Positions 25,043 through 33,562 of a DNA stretch of 64,000 nucleotides are shown here, piece by piece (the stretch's first letter is position 1; each line of letters begins with the position of its first letter). The DNA is from an uncultured Collinsella sp. GTDB taxonomy: Bacteria > Actinomycetota > Coriobacteriia > Coriobacteriales > Coriobacteriaceae. The notes under the pieces were generated by a model that was not told where the DNA came from, made no database searches, and was given only the letters and a program-made list of their open reading frames with translations. The position numbers and the translations under genes are program-made. Location of the stretch: contig CAKUGF010000007.1 of the NCBI GenBank assembly GCA_934654585.1, forward strand, positions 1 through 64,000, written 5' to 3'.

Positions 25043-25978
25043 CTACAGCTCAGTGACTTCCACGCTGTTGTAGACCTCGTCCCAACGGTCCATGACCAGG
25101 TGGCCGGTCTTGGGATCCATGGCGTTGAGCTTGCCACAGGCATTGGCAGTCTTGAGCACTGTGACGTCGTCGGCACCAGCAGCGATAGCATGCGCGAAGC
25201 CGGCAATGGTCGAGTCACCGGAACCCGTCGCGTTCACAGCTTCAATCGCGGGCGTCTTGGCGCGGAACGCACGGCCCTCATGGAAGCCCACCGAACCGGC
25301 AGCGCCCATCGAGACGACAACCCAGGGGATACCGGCAAAGCGGCCGTCGGCGGCAAGCGCCTCGCGCAGGGCATCGACGTCGTCAGTCGTAAAGGACGTA
25401 CCCAGCAGGCCGTTAATCTCGGTCAGGTTGGGCTTTACGAGCTCAGGCTTAGCGTCGGACTCCAGCGCGGCCTTCAGCGATGCACCCGAGGTGTCGAGCA
25501 GCACCTTGGCGCCCGCCCCCTCGGCAATCTTGACGAGCTCGGCATAGTAGCCGGCATCGACGCCACGCGGCAGCGAGCCCGAAAGCGTCACAACGTCCGC
25601 CTTCGCAGCAAGCTCGGCGAACTTGGCCGTAAAAGCTTCGAGTTCTGCCGGCTCAATCTGCGGACCGCTCTCCAGCAGCTCGGTCTGATTACCCTCGTGC
25701 AGGATATTCAGACAGATACGCGTTTCGCCGGCGATAGGCACAAAATCATTCTTAACGCCGTCGGCATCCATAAGCTCGGCCATATAGGCACCCATGTGGC
25801 CGCCGAGCAGACCGGTCGCGAGCACGTCGTCGCCCAGCTGTAGCAGCACACGGCTCACGTTGAGGCCCTTGCCACCAGCGGTCTTTTCGGGCGTCACACG
25901 GTTCACATCGTCGATGATCAGCTTATCGAGCTGATAGCGCGTATCGATCGACGGGTTCATGGTAACGGTCAGAATCAT
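25043..25978 (-). CDS. lacC: Tagatose-6-phosphate kinase (PfkB family)
   Basis: 311 aa. The ATG at 25978 (MILTVTMNPSID) has CAGGAG upstream. PfkB features: TAGGKGLNVSRVL (~38) and the anion-hole signature NATGSGDSTIAGFAHA (~245). It phosphorylates tagatose-6-phosphate to the 1,6-bisphosphate. Sequence alone would also allow 1-phosphofructokinase, but the operon lacA-lacB-lacX-lacC supports LacC. A close paralogue is at 45526. It is the last gene of the minus-strand operon; a structured element follows it. Confidence 0.88.
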   Translation of the reverse strand: MILTVTMNPSIDTRYQLDKLIIDDVNRVTPEKTAGGKGLNVSRVLLQLGDDVLATGLLGGHMGAYMAELMDADGVKNDFVPIAGETRICLNILHEGNQTELLESGPQIEPAELEAFTAKFAELAAKADVVTLSGSLPRGVDAGYYAELVKIAEGAGAKVLLDTSGASLKAALESDAKPELVKPNLTEINGLLGTSFTTDDVDALREALAADGRFAGIPWVVVSMGAAGSVGFHEGRAFRAKTPAIEAVNATGSGDSTIAGFAHAIAAGADDVTVLKTANACGKLNAMDPKTGHLVMDRWDEVYNSVEVTEL

Positions 25979-26031
25979 GTTGAACTCCTGTTCCGGGGCG
26001 GCACGCGCGGCCCCAAACATACTATAGCTCG

Positions 26032-26913
26032 TTAAAGGATCTCGATCTCAAAGCCGCGGGTGACGGTCTCCCCCGGCTTGGCAATCAGGCAGCCGCGCTT
26101 GTGCTCCAGGATATCGTCCTCGTCGGAGCAGGTGGACAGGCCGCCCCACGGTTCCACGGCCACAAAGTCGCCCTCGGGCTTGCTCCACACAATCAGGTAC
26201 GGCATATCGGGGAACGTCAGGCGTACGCCCTTGTCCTCGTCCTTCTTGGTCAGCGTGACCACACGACTCTCGAGCACGTCGAAGATGGTCTCGGCAAAGT
26301 CGAAGAGCTCATGGGTGAGCGGCAGATCGTGGCCAACCATCGGGTTCTTGCTGCGATGCTCAACATCGATCAGGCCCGTCGAGGGAACGGCAGTGCAAAG
26401 CTCTGCTGCCTCGCGCTGCTCAAAACGGAGCTCGTAGTCGTCATAAGACTCGCCTTCGTCAAGCGGGCACTTAAAGCCGGGGTGACCGCCCACAAAGAAC
26501 GGCATGTCCTCGGTCCCCTCGTTGATCACCTCGTACGACACGACCACCTTTGCCGCATCGATCGTGTAGCGTGCAACGATCTTAAACGGATACGGATACT
26601 GCTCGAGCAGCTCGGCGTGGTCGGCAGAGCTCAGGCTCAGCGCAATCATGCTGTCGCCCTGCTCCTCGAGCTTCCACTCCTGCTTGCGGGCGAAACCATG
26701 ACGCGCGAGGTTGATCTCGTGGCCGGCGCGCGTCATAGCGCGGCCATCGCGCAGGCCGCCGCAGATGGGAAAGCAGATCGGGGCCTGACCCGACCACACC
26801 GCCGGGTCGCCCTGCCACAAATACTCACGACCGTTAGCCGCAATAGAGGTAAACGATCCGCCTGCTGTGCTTAGAGCCACGCGAATAGAACCGTTATCAA
26901 GAACAAACTCCAT
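26032..26913 (-). CDS. lacX: Aldose 1-epimerase family protein (LacX-like)
   Basis: 293 aa, ATG at 26913 with GGGAAGG upstream. Aldose-epimerase beta-sandwich with GGSFTSI near the N-terminus, REYLWQGDP, ICFPICGGLRDG, the conserved His in LARHGFA (~75), and VGGHPGFKCPLDEG (~150). It is related to LacX of Lactococcus lac operons, whose role is likely mutarotation of a sugar or sugar phosphate. A paralogue with the same neighbour order is at 46521. Transcribed with lacC, 53 bases upstream of it. Confidence 0.85.
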   Translation of the reverse strand: MEFVLDNGSIRVALSTAGGSFTSIAANGREYLWQGDPAVWSGQAPICFPICGGLRDGRAMTRAGHEINLARHGFARKQEWKLEEQGDSMIALSLSSADHAELLEQYPYPFKIVARYTIDAAKVVVSYEVINEGTEDMPFFVGGHPGFKCPLDEGESYDDYELRFEQREAAELCTAVPSTGLIDVEHRSKNPMVGHDLPLTHELFDFAETIFDVLESRVVTLTKKDEDKGVRLTFPDMPYLIVWSKPEGDFVAVEPWGGLSTCSDEDDILEHKRGCLIAKPGETVTRGFEIEIL

Positions 26914-27077
26914 AGGAGCCTTCCCTTTCTTACGACAGCCCGCCAAGTCAATTGGGCTGATAGAAAACCGGCCCGCGCCCCCTCACAGAAACGCGAGCCG
27001 TCAACGGACTAGTTAAAACGCCAAACGCAGCATCGCAACAACCAAAGCGACCCCACAAGTCACCCCAACGTCAGCGA

Positions 27078-27176
27078 GAAGCCAGCTGGCGAGGCAAGGT
27101 GCCGTGAAGCGAGACGGCATTGACCTTCTGGTCATGCCGTCGAAGCTGAACGGCATATTGCCCGCCAGATGGCTTC
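27078..27176 (-). repeat. Three-stem structured element, copy 3 (between lacB and lacX)
   Basis: Outer stem GAAGCCAGCTGGCG / CGCCAGATGGCTTC, middle stem TGCCGT / ACGGCA (changed on both sides relative to TGACGT / ACGTCA in copies 1 and 2), inner stem ACGGCAT-GACC-TTCT-GGTC-ATGCCGT. Unlike copies 1 and 2 it lies inside an operon, in the 308-bp lacB-lacX gap. Confidence 0.8.
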
Positions 27177-27189
27177 GCAGCGTCGGCCA

Positions 27190-27217
27190 GTTACGCGGTT
27201 TGGTAAAACCGCGTAAC
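27190..27217 (-). repeat. 28-base hairpin after lacB
   Basis: Third identical copy of the GTTACGCGGTTT / AAACCGCGTAAC hairpin, a few bases from the lacB stop. Confidence 0.8.
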
Positions 27218-27221
27218 CCAA

Positions 27222-27746
27222 TTAATCGTGATACTCGCCGCGGTCCCACTTCTCCAAGAACTCGTCGAAGAAATGCGGGTCGGCCTGGGCCTCGGCGTCG
27301 GCCTTGTTGCAGGCATCGATCTTTGCGATCAGGGCATCGTGCTCGGGAGTCTTCTCGTAGGGCTCCTCCAGGAAGGCGAGCATAATGTCGGCCATCAGGA
27401 ACTCACCGGTGATCTTGCCGCCAAAGCCCACGATGTTGGCGTTGAGCTCACGACGGGCATACAGGGCAGAGGTCATGTCGCGGACCAGGGCGCAACGGGC
27501 GCCGGGGACCTTGTTGACAGCGTTGGTGATGCCGATACCGGTGCCGCACAGGGCCACGCCAAAGTCCGCCTTGCCGCTGGCAACAGCCTCGCCCACGGCC
27601 TTGCCGTAAATGGGATAGTGCGTGCGGCTGTGGCTGTAGGTACCGCAGTCGAGCACCTGGTAGCCGGCCTGCTCAAGACGGTCGGCGAGATAGATCTTCT
27701 CGTCCGTAACGATATGGTCGCAACCGATTGCGATGGTCTTCTTCAT
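27222..27746 (-). CDS. lacB: Galactose-6-phosphate isomerase subunit LacB
   Basis: 174 aa, RpiB/LacAB fold. Highly characteristic LacB stretches: [12 protein letters not shown] at the N-terminus, [14 protein letters not shown] (~48), [15 protein letters not shown] (~70), [20 protein letters not shown] (~90) and [12 protein letters not shown] at the C-terminus. With LacA it interconverts galactose-6-phosphate and tagatose-6-phosphate. Start ATG with AAAGGACG upstream. It lies 63 bases after lacA and is followed by a structured element before lacX. Confidence 0.95.
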   Translation of the reverse strand: MKKTIAIGCDHIVTDEKIYLADRLEQAGYQVLDCGTYSHSRTHYPIYGKAVGEAVASGKADFGVALCGTGIGITNAVNKVPGARCALVRDMTSALYARRELNANIVGFGGKITGEFLMADIMLAFLEEPYEKTPEHDALIAKIDACNKADAEAQADPHFFDEFLEKWDRGEYHD

Positions 27747-27809
27747 CAGAACGTCCTTTCGTCTGAATTCACAAGTTGAGGTAGAAGTTCGAGTTCTCGG
27801 TGGCTCTCG

Positions 27810-28238
27810 TTAGGCCATCTTGTTGAGCATGTCGACACGGATCTGATGACGACCGCCGGCGTACTGGGCGCGCAGGAACTCGCGGGCGATCTTCTTGGCG
27901 ACCTCGGTACCAACGACGCCCGGGCCCATGGTGACCATGCGCGAGCCATTGTGCTCGCGGGTCATGTAGGCGGAGCGCTCGTCGGAAATGTTGGCGACGA
28001 CCATGCCCTTCATCTTGACGGCGGCCATATAGGAACCGACGCCGTACTTATCGAAGGCAAAGCCCTGGGAATCCTTGTGCTCCAGCAGGTCCTTGGCGAC
28101 GGCGGTCGCGGAATCGACAAAGTCCGCGGCAGGGGTCTCGGAATAGTCGACGACCTCATGACCGTCGGCGATGAGCATCTCCTTGATGGACTCCTTCATC
28201 GACATACCGTCGGCATCGGAAGCGATTACAACCCTCAT
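27810..28238 (-). CDS. lacA: Galactose-6-phosphate isomerase subunit LacA
   Basis: 142 aa, matching the standard LacA length. Distinctive segments are YGVGSYMAAVKMKGMV (~65), SDERSAYMTREHNGSRM (~85) and the C-terminal GGRHQIRVDMLNKM. It forms a heteromultimer with LacB. Start ATG with AAGGAGG seven bases upstream. First gene of the minus-strand tagatose-6-phosphate operon; the 309-bp upstream region holds palindromic TGTTCA/TGAACA sites that are likely operators. Confidence 0.95.
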   Translation of the reverse strand: MRVVIASDADGMSMKESIKEMLIADGHEVVDYSETPAADFVDSATAVAKDLLEHKDSQGFAFDKYGVGSYMAAVKMKGMVVANISDERSAYMTREHNGSRMVTMGPGVVGTEVAKKIAREFLRAQYAGGRHQIRVDMLNKMA

Positions 28239-28332
28239 GACATCCTCCTTGAGAGATACGCAGGTGCGTAGTTTCTGTTTGGAAGTGTTGAATCGCGTTC
28301 AGGTCCGGGCATCTGAATGTGCGGTTCTTCAC

Positions 28333-28409
28333 TGTTCATGTTTATTTGAACATATTCGAACAGTAACTGCAACAACTATTTGTTTGTCTTTGTTCTTTTT
28401 TGAACAAAG
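28333..28409. promoter_or_regulatory. Operator-like palindromes upstream of lacA
   Basis: TGTTCA-N8-TGAACA at 28333-28352, and the perfect palindrome CTTTGTTC-TTTTTT-GAACAAAG at 28388-28409. A related half (CAAACAAAAAAGAACAA) lies upstream of lacF near 30266. The sites could bind the DeoR-type LacR-like repressor encoded at 41794; this link is inference. The rest of the 28239-28479 gap shows no gene. Confidence 0.6.
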
Positions 28410-28479
28410 ACCGTTCGCGGATGATTGCTGACCGTTTGGGTTCGACGAAGGCCCAGCCTGTCACGTGTTCAACAAACAA

Positions 28480-28514
28480 AAGGGCGACCGAGAACGCGTC
28501 TCGGCCGCCCTTCT
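28480..28514 (-). terminator. Terminator after the 28548 membrane protein gene
   Basis: AAGGGCG/CGCCCTT and CCGAGA/TCTCGG stem; in the minus sense it is followed by TTTTGTTTG. Confidence 0.75.
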
Positions 28515-28547
28515 TACGGTTCGGTCTACTGTAGTGGGCCTTGTCGC

Positions 28548-29579
28548 CTACTCAGCCTCTCCGCTCTTCTTGGCATGCTTGGACGGAGCGCTCAGAAAAC
28601 GGCCCGTCAAGTAGTTCGCGGGGCCGGAGATATCAATCCCCAGCAGCACGTGCCCCAGCCACAGGAACGCCACGAGTACCAACAGCGGAATCACACACGA
28701 GGTCACGATCATCACGATGACGCCTTCAATCAGGCTGGTCACCTGCTGCACGATCTCATCGGTCATCTGCTTGGCGCCGCTGGTCACCGACGTGACCAGG
28801 CTCGATGCCCCATCGGCCAGCTGCTCAAGCACGTTTTTGGACTCCGTGGCCTCGGACTTTTTCTTGCTCGATTTTGAGCTGGTCTCGCTGGACTTCTCCG
28901 TGGTTTCAGCCGTCTTTGCGGCATCGGTCGCCTTTTGCTCGGCCTGTTCGATGCTCACCCTATACGTCTCGTCGACCTTCTGCGACACCCATACGCTCGC
29001 CGGCACCAACGCCATGCCGATCATGGCGACCACCAGCACGCGCGTTGCCACGCGGCGCAGGACGGCGCTGGTGCTCCAGCGTCCGTGAATGCCAAGCGAC
29101 ACCGCAAAGAGTACGAGCGAGAACGGGATTAGGATGCCCAAGCCCACCGACCATAAGATAGTGAGCAAATATTTCTCGAGGTAGAGCACGGCGAGCACGA
29201 TGCCCAGATTTCCCGAAAGCTGTGCCAGCTGCTCGGCGACCGGTGTTCCCGTGTCACCCGGCAGCGCGGTGATGCCCGCAGACAGCGCAACGCACGACGT
29301 CGTGAGCGCCAAAACGTTGCCCTTCTTTTGATCGATGACCTCGATAGTTGAGTCCCAGGTCTTGGTGTCGGCAAAATGCGGACGAGCGACAAAGCCCGAT
29401 AGAAGCGCCAGTAGCACGAGCGCAACGATGAACCCGATCTGCAACTTTTTGTTTGCACACACGACATCGGACAGGCTGGGTTGCAGCTCGGTCACTGTCG
29501 TATGCTCGGTTATTTGGACGGGGCGCCCATGAGCCATCTCATGCGCGTCTCTCTTTTGGATCAATCCGTTGTCCGGCAT
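28548..29579 (-). CDS. Membrane protein of unknown function
   Basis: 343 aa. Four to five hydrophobic segments: IGFIVALVLLALLSGFV (~48), a region around GNLGIVLAVLYL and LLTILWSVGLGILIPFSLVL (~125-160), VLVVAMIGMALVPASVWV (~180) and VIVMIVTSCVIPLLVLVAF (~290). Between the fourth and fifth is a Ser/Lys/Glu-rich, probably coiled or disordered stretch (~205-255; TTEKSSETSSKSSKKKSEAT). I recognise no family. It sits between the lac operon and lacF, in the same direction, but its own terminators suggest separate transcription. Confidence 0.7.
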   Translation of the reverse strand: MPDNGLIQKRDAHEMAHGRPVQITEHTTVTELQPSLSDVVCANKKLQIGFIVALVLLALLSGFVARPHFADTKTWDSTIEVIDQKKGNVLALTTSCVALSAGITALPGDTGTPVAEQLAQLSGNLGIVLAVLYLEKYLLTILWSVGLGILIPFSLVLFAVSLGIHGRWSTSAVLRRVATRVLVVAMIGMALVPASVWVSQKVDETYRVSIEQAEQKATDAAKTAETTEKSSETSSKSSKKKSEATESKNVLEQLADGASSLVTSVTSGAKQMTDEIVQQVTSLIEGVIVMIVTSCVIPLLVLVAFLWLGHVLLGIDISGPANYLTGRFLSAPSKHAKKSGEAE

Positions 29580-29696
29580 TTGGATACCTCCTCATTCCGG
29601 CGTGTATTGCGGATGGAAGTATACCCAGCGAGCGAAGAACCGAACGGCAGACCACCCAGCGCGCCCAAAGACTGCTCCGAGCTGCCAGCCCTCTTT

Positions 29697-29765
29697 AAGT
29701 TGCGGTGAAATAGGGACTGTTTTTGCTGTTAGAAGGCCTATTCAGTCCCTATTTCACCGCAACTT
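29697..29765. repeat. 70-bp palindrome, copy 2 (TTGCGGTGAAATA arms)
   Basis: AAGTTGCGGTGAAATAGGGA and its inverse form a 23-bp perfect stem; the loop again contains TAGAAGGCCTATT. Nearly identical to 23142-23214. Confidence 0.8.
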
Positions 29766-29777
29766 AGGAGGGGGAGC

Positions 29778-29812
29778 AAAAAGCCCTGCCGCGGGGTTGC
29801 GGCAGGGCTTTT
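29778..29812 (-). terminator. Terminator after lacF
   Basis: AAAAGCCCTGCCGC / GCGGCAGGGCTTTT stem with a 6-base loop; T-run in the minus sense. Confidence 0.85.
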
Positions 29813-29839
29813 GGAAGGGGACTTGGTTGTGGGGGCTCG

Positions 29840-30178
29840 TTAGGCGAGCTTGGCCTCGAGTGCGGCGATGCGCTTGTAGGCATCGATGGTAAAGCGGGTC
29901 TGCTTCTCCAGGATCATGGTGGTCATGAGAGTATCCTGAGCGTGAGCCATGATGAAGGTCATCTCCATCTCGCCGCCGCCGGCCTCCTGCGAAAGCAGTT
30001 TGGTCTGCGTGTCGTGAGCACCGATGAGCGCGTCGCTGGCATCCTTGTGCAGCTGCTCGGCCTTCTCAAAGTCACCCTCACGGGCAGCATCGAGTGCAGC
30101 GAGCAGGTCGGTCTGGGCGTCACCCGCGTATGCGACGATCTCGAATCCAACCATCGAGATTTCTTCTTTGGTTGCCAT
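29840..30178 (-). CDS. lacF: PTS lactose/cellobiose-type EIIA component
   Basis: 112 aa, usual for LacF/CelC. All-helical EIIA with the phospho-acceptor His at about residue 79 in IMAHAQDTLM and the family pattern GFEIVAYAGDAQTDLLAAL at the N-terminus. It carries phosphate from HPr to an EIIB. It is the only lactose-type EIIA in the window, so it probably serves both EIICB proteins at 31753 and 36631. Start ATG with AAAGGAACG upstream. Monocistronic with its own terminator. Confidence 0.92.
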   Translation of the reverse strand: MATKEEISMVGFEIVAYAGDAQTDLLAALDAAREGDFEKAEQLHKDASDALIGAHDTQTKLLSQEAGGGEMEMTFIMAHAQDTLMTTMILEKQTRFTIDAYKRIAALEAKLA

Positions 30179-30303
30179 ATTGCGTTCCTTTCACATATGA
30201 ACCAATGGAGAGCATCGCGTCCGGGCATACGCGCTGCGTTGTGTATGCCAGAAACATTAACATTCAAACAAAAAAGAACAATGCAAAACGTAGTTTCAGG
30301 CTA

Positions 30304-30332
30304 TGAACGGTCGATTTTCGCCCGTGAACGGT
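30304..30332. promoter_or_regulatory. Paired TGAACGGT motif upstream of lacF
   Basis: TGAACGGT at 30304-30311 and again at 30325-30332, 21 bp apart (two helical turns). In the complement these are ACCGTTCA, the first preceded by AAATCG, matching a motif that recurs in other sugar promoters (36423, 55133, 31508, 20043). Confidence 0.5.
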
Positions 30333-30391
30333 TTTTAAACTATTCTGAACAATATCGAACACATAAATCGACAACCAAACAGGTCCGCACC

Positions 30392-31396
30392 CTAGCGCAG
30401 ACTGCGTACCGTATCGCCCTCGACGAGCACACCGGGGATCAGCATGTGCTCCACGCCCGGTGCGACGTCCTCGGCGCCGGCAATCTTGTCGACCGCCCAC
30501 ATGCCAACGCGCTTGTTATCAAAGCGCACCGTAGTTAGGCGACGATCGGGCACGATATCGCCCAGGCTATCGTCAACGCCCACCACGCTCACGTCCTCGG
30601 GCACGCGTTTCCCGCGCGACTCGAGCCCGCGAATGCAGCCATAGGCCATGGCGTCGTTCGAGGCATAGATAGCCGTGCAGCTCGAATCGTCCGCCAACGC
30701 CTGCCCGGCGGCATATCCGCTCTGCGCCGTCCAGTCACCACGGATAAGCCGCGGCGGCTCAATGCCATGCGCGCGCAACGTCTCGCGCCAGCCCTCCTCG
30801 CGCTGCATGCCCGAAAGCGAGCGCTCGGGGCACGAGATAAAGTGCACGTTCTTGTGCCCCTGCCCCAGCAAGTACTCCACCACCTGGCGCGAGCAATCGA
30901 ACTGGTCGTTATCGACCGTCGAGCACAGCGGGTGCTCCAGCATGGTAACGAGCACCGTCTGCATGCCGGGCAGCGGCTCAAAGGTGCCAAAGTCCGCCGG
31001 CATACGGTTCATGATCACGACCATGCCGTCCACCGGAAGCGCACTCATACGCGACGACGCACTCTCGAGGGTATAGGGATGCCCATCTACTTTAGTAAGA
31101 GTGATGGCATAGCCGTGTTTGTCGGCCGCGGCAGCAAAACCCTCCATGCGGTCGAGGTTTCCGGTACCGGTAATGTTGAACATGGCGACGCCGACGGTCT
31201 TGAACTTGCCGCGACGCAGCGACCGGCCGGCAAAATTGGGTCGATACCCGAGCTCGCGCATGGCGGCGCGCACGCGCTCCTTGGTCTCGGGGCGAACGCT
31301 GGGTGAATCGTGCACGGTACGCGAGACCGTCTGCTCCGAGACGCCCGCAAGACGCGCCACGTCCTTAACGGATACCGATTTTTTAACAGCGGCCAT
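30392..31396 (-). CDS. LacI family transcriptional regulator (cassette A)
   Basis: 334 aa. HTH VARLAGVSEQTVSRTVHD (~14-31), hinge region, then sensor domain (VVIMNRMPADFGTFEPLPGM, GVDDSLGDIVPDRRLTTVRF). Divergent from the PTS gene at 31753; the 356-bp gap has two matching operator-like sites. Similar in layout to the regulators at 18841 and 35345, all of which share the FxPLPGM/EPLPG-type segment, so they look like paralogues. Presumed repressor of the adjacent EIICB-lacG genes. Confidence 0.88.
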   Translation of the reverse strand: MAAVKKSVSVKDVARLAGVSEQTVSRTVHDSPSVRPETKERVRAAMRELGYRPNFAGRSLRRGKFKTVGVAMFNITGTGNLDRMEGFAAAADKHGYAITLTKVDGHPYTLESASSRMSALPVDGMVVIMNRMPADFGTFEPLPGMQTVLVTMLEHPLCSTVDNDQFDCSRQVVEYLLGQGHKNVHFISCPERSLSGMQREEGWRETLRAHGIEPPRLIRGDWTAQSGYAAGQALADDSSCTAIYASNDAMAYGCIRGLESRGKRVPEDVSVVGVDDSLGDIVPDRRLTTVRFDNKRVGMWAVDKIAGAEDVAPGVEHMLIPGVLVEGDTVRSLR

Positions 31397-31552
31397 AGGT
31401 CGATCTTTCTATGTCAACGATGCCATCGCGGGCATCCCAACAGACAAAATGAACGCCTCCAAGTATATCCAACGCCTCCCCCGCCATACGCTCACCACCC
31501 AAAACCTACCGTTCACCGACAATCCTGCGTCCCCGAACGGCTTTTGTCGCCC

Positions 31553-31692
31553 AAATGTTAACGTTGCCATTGTGCAAACGCAGAGCCACCGGGCGGCTCA
31601 AACGTTTACGCGTAAGAAATCGACGGTTCGCAGGCACAGGAACCACCGGTTCGCTTCTTTTTTTGTGTCACAAAATGGCAACGTCAACATTT
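31553..31692. promoter_or_regulatory. Two LacI-type operator candidates ahead of the cassette A PTS gene
   Basis: AAATGTTAACGTTGCCATT (31553-31571) and, inverted, AAATGGCAACGTCAACATTT (31673-31692): the same 19-bp site with one or two differences, 120 bp apart, centred on AACGTT. An ACCGTTCACCG motif is at 31508-31518. Confidence 0.7.
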
Positions 31693-31752
31693 TGGCAAGC
31701 GAACGCCAGAAGTTTCCATCGTTGCTAACCCACCGACTCTTAGGAGCATTGC

Positions 31753-33525
31753 ATGGAGCAACTCATCGCCACCATCGAAAAGGGCCAGCCCTTTTTCAAC
31801 GCGATCGCCCGCAACAAGTACCTCAAGGCGATTCGCGACGGCTTTATCTCCGTCATCCCCATCATCATCTTCTCGTCCATCTTCTGCCTGGTAGCCTCGG
31901 TCCCCAACATCTGGGGTTTCTACTGGCCCGATGACATCAACAACGCTCTGTGGAAGTGCTACAACTACTCCATGGGCATCCTGGCCATCGCCTGCGCCGC
32001 CACCACCGCCAAGCACTTCGCCGACGCCCAGAACCGTGACCTGCCCAAGAACAACCAGATCAACTTCATCTCCTGCATGTGCGCGGCCATCATCGGCTTC
32101 CTGCTCCTTTCGAGCGACACGATCTCCACGGATGCCGCCAGCGGCTTCAACACCACCTACCTTGGCTCCAAGGGCCTGCTGACCGCCTTCATCGCTGCGT
32201 TTGTGACTGGCATCATCTACAAGTTCTTCATTAAGCGCAACATCACCGTCAAGATGCCCGAGCAGGTTCCGCCTAACATCTCGCAGACCTTTAAGGACAT
32301 CATCCCCTTCTCCGTCTGCATCACCGTCTTTTGGGTCTTTGACATCGTCTTCCGCTCTGCCTTTGGCTTCTGTTTTGCCCAGGGCGTCATCCAGGTGTTC
32401 CAGCCCTTGTTCACCGCTGCCGACGGCTACATCGGCCTCGCTGTGATCTACGGCGCCATGAGCCTCTTCTGGTTCGTCGGTGTCCACGGCCCCTCGATCG
32501 TCGAGCCTGCCATCGCCGCCGCCCTCGTTGCCAACATGACCGACAACCTGGCTGCTTACCAGGCCGGTCAACACGCTTCTGCCGTCCTGACGCAGGGCGC
32601 CCAGTACTTCGTCGTCTGCATGGGCGGCACCGGCGCCACGCTCGTCCTCGTCTTCATGTTCTGCTTCCTGGCTAAGTCCCAGGAGATGCGTGCGGTCGGT
32701 AAGGCCTCCATCGTCCCGGTCTGCTTCGCCGTCAACGAGCCGCTGCTGTTCGCCGCGCCCATCGTGCTCAACCCCGTCTTCTTTGTCCCGTTTGTCTTTG
32801 CCCCGATCGCCAACGTCTGGATCCTCAAGGTCTTTATCGACTTCCTGGGCATGAACGGCTTTATGTACACCCTGCCTTGGACCGTCCCCGGCCCCATCGG
32901 CACCATCATGGGCCTGGGCTTCCAGCCGCTCGCCTTTGTGATGCTCGCCATCATCCTGGTCGTCGACTTCCTTCTGTACTACCCGTTCTTCCGTGCCTAT
33001 GACGCCCAGAAGTGCGCCGAGGAGGCCGAGATTTCCCAGGAGGAGCTCGCCGCCAAGAACGCCGAGAAGGCTGCCAAGCTCAACGACGCCTTCCAGGGCA
33101 AGGCCGATGCCAAGAGCGTTGCCGACGGCGCCGCTGCCGAGGCCGTGAAGACCGACGCCCCCGCCGCTGCAGCCCCCGCTGCCGAGGCCACGGCCGCCAG
33201 TGACCTTAACGGCAAGCGCGTGCTCGTGCTCTGCCAGGGCGGCGGCACCTCGGGCCTGCTCGCCAACGCACTGGCAAAGGCCGCCAAGGAGCGCGGCATC
33301 GACCTGGAGACCGCTGCCGACGCCTACGGCAACCACGTCGACATGCTCCCCGACTTTGATCTGGTCGTCCTGGCCCCGCAGGCAGCGAGCTACCTGGCCG
33401 ACCTGCAGAAGGACTGCGAGCGCGTGGGCAACAAGTGCGTCGCCTGCCGCGGCAAGCAGTACATCGAGCTCTCCCAGAACGGCGACAAGTCTCTCGCCTT
33501 CGTCTCCGAGCAGCTCTCCCTTTAG
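31753..33525 (+). CDS. lacE: PTS lactose/cellobiose-type EIICB transporter (cassette A)
   Basis: 590 aa. N-terminal EIIC (~1-430) with about ten membrane helices and the sugar-site segment GVHGPSIVEPAIAAAL (~240) and VCFAVNEPLLFAAP (~325). An Ala/Glu/Pro-rich linker follows (~430-490), then EIIB (~490-590) whose phospho-Cys is in VLVLCQGGGTSGL. It imports and phosphorylates a beta-galactoside such as lactose with phosphate from LacF. Start ATG with TTAGGAG upstream. Followed by a structured element and a 6-phospho-beta-galactosidase gene. Paralogue of 36631. Confidence 0.92.
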   Translation: MEQLIATIEKGQPFFNAIARNKYLKAIRDGFISVIPIIIFSSIFCLVASVPNIWGFYWPDDINNALWKCYNYSMGILAIACAATTAKHFADAQNRDLPKNNQINFISCMCAAIIGFLLLSSDTISTDAASGFNTTYLGSKGLLTAFIAAFVTGIIYKFFIKRNITVKMPEQVPPNISQTFKDIIPFSVCITVFWVFDIVFRSAFGFCFAQGVIQVFQPLFTAADGYIGLAVIYGAMSLFWFVGVHGPSIVEPAIAAALVANMTDNLAAYQAGQHASAVLTQGAQYFVVCMGGTGATLVLVFMFCFLAKSQEMRAVGKASIVPVCFAVNEPLLFAAPIVLNPVFFVPFVFAPIANVWILKVFIDFLGMNGFMYTLPWTVPGPIGTIMGLGFQPLAFVMLAIILVVDFLLYYPFFRAYDAQKCAEEAEISQEELAAKNAEKAAKLNDAFQGKADAKSVADGAAAEAVKTDAPAAAAPAAEATAASDLNGKRVLVLCQGGGTSGLLANALAKAAKERGIDLETAADAYGNHVDMLPDFDLVVLAPQAASYLADLQKDCERVGNKCVACRGKQYIELSQNGDKSLAFVSEQLSL

Positions 33526-33528
33526 TCC

Positions 33529-33551
33529 GCTGTTCTAACGAACAGCGGCCG
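33529..33551 (+). repeat. Short hairpin after the cassette A EIICB gene
   Basis: CCGCTGTTC-TAACG-AACAGCGG directly after the stop. It occupies the place that the 28-base hairpin takes in copies 1-3 of the structured element, and is followed by GGCTCGACGCTGC. Confidence 0.65.
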
Positions 33552-33562
33552 GCTCGACGCTG

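Noticed and set aside
25043..25978. 1-phosphofructokinase (FruK) as the call
   Set aside because: Possible by fold, but the neighbours lacA, lacB and lacX point to tagatose-6-phosphate kinase, and no fructose PTS is nearby.
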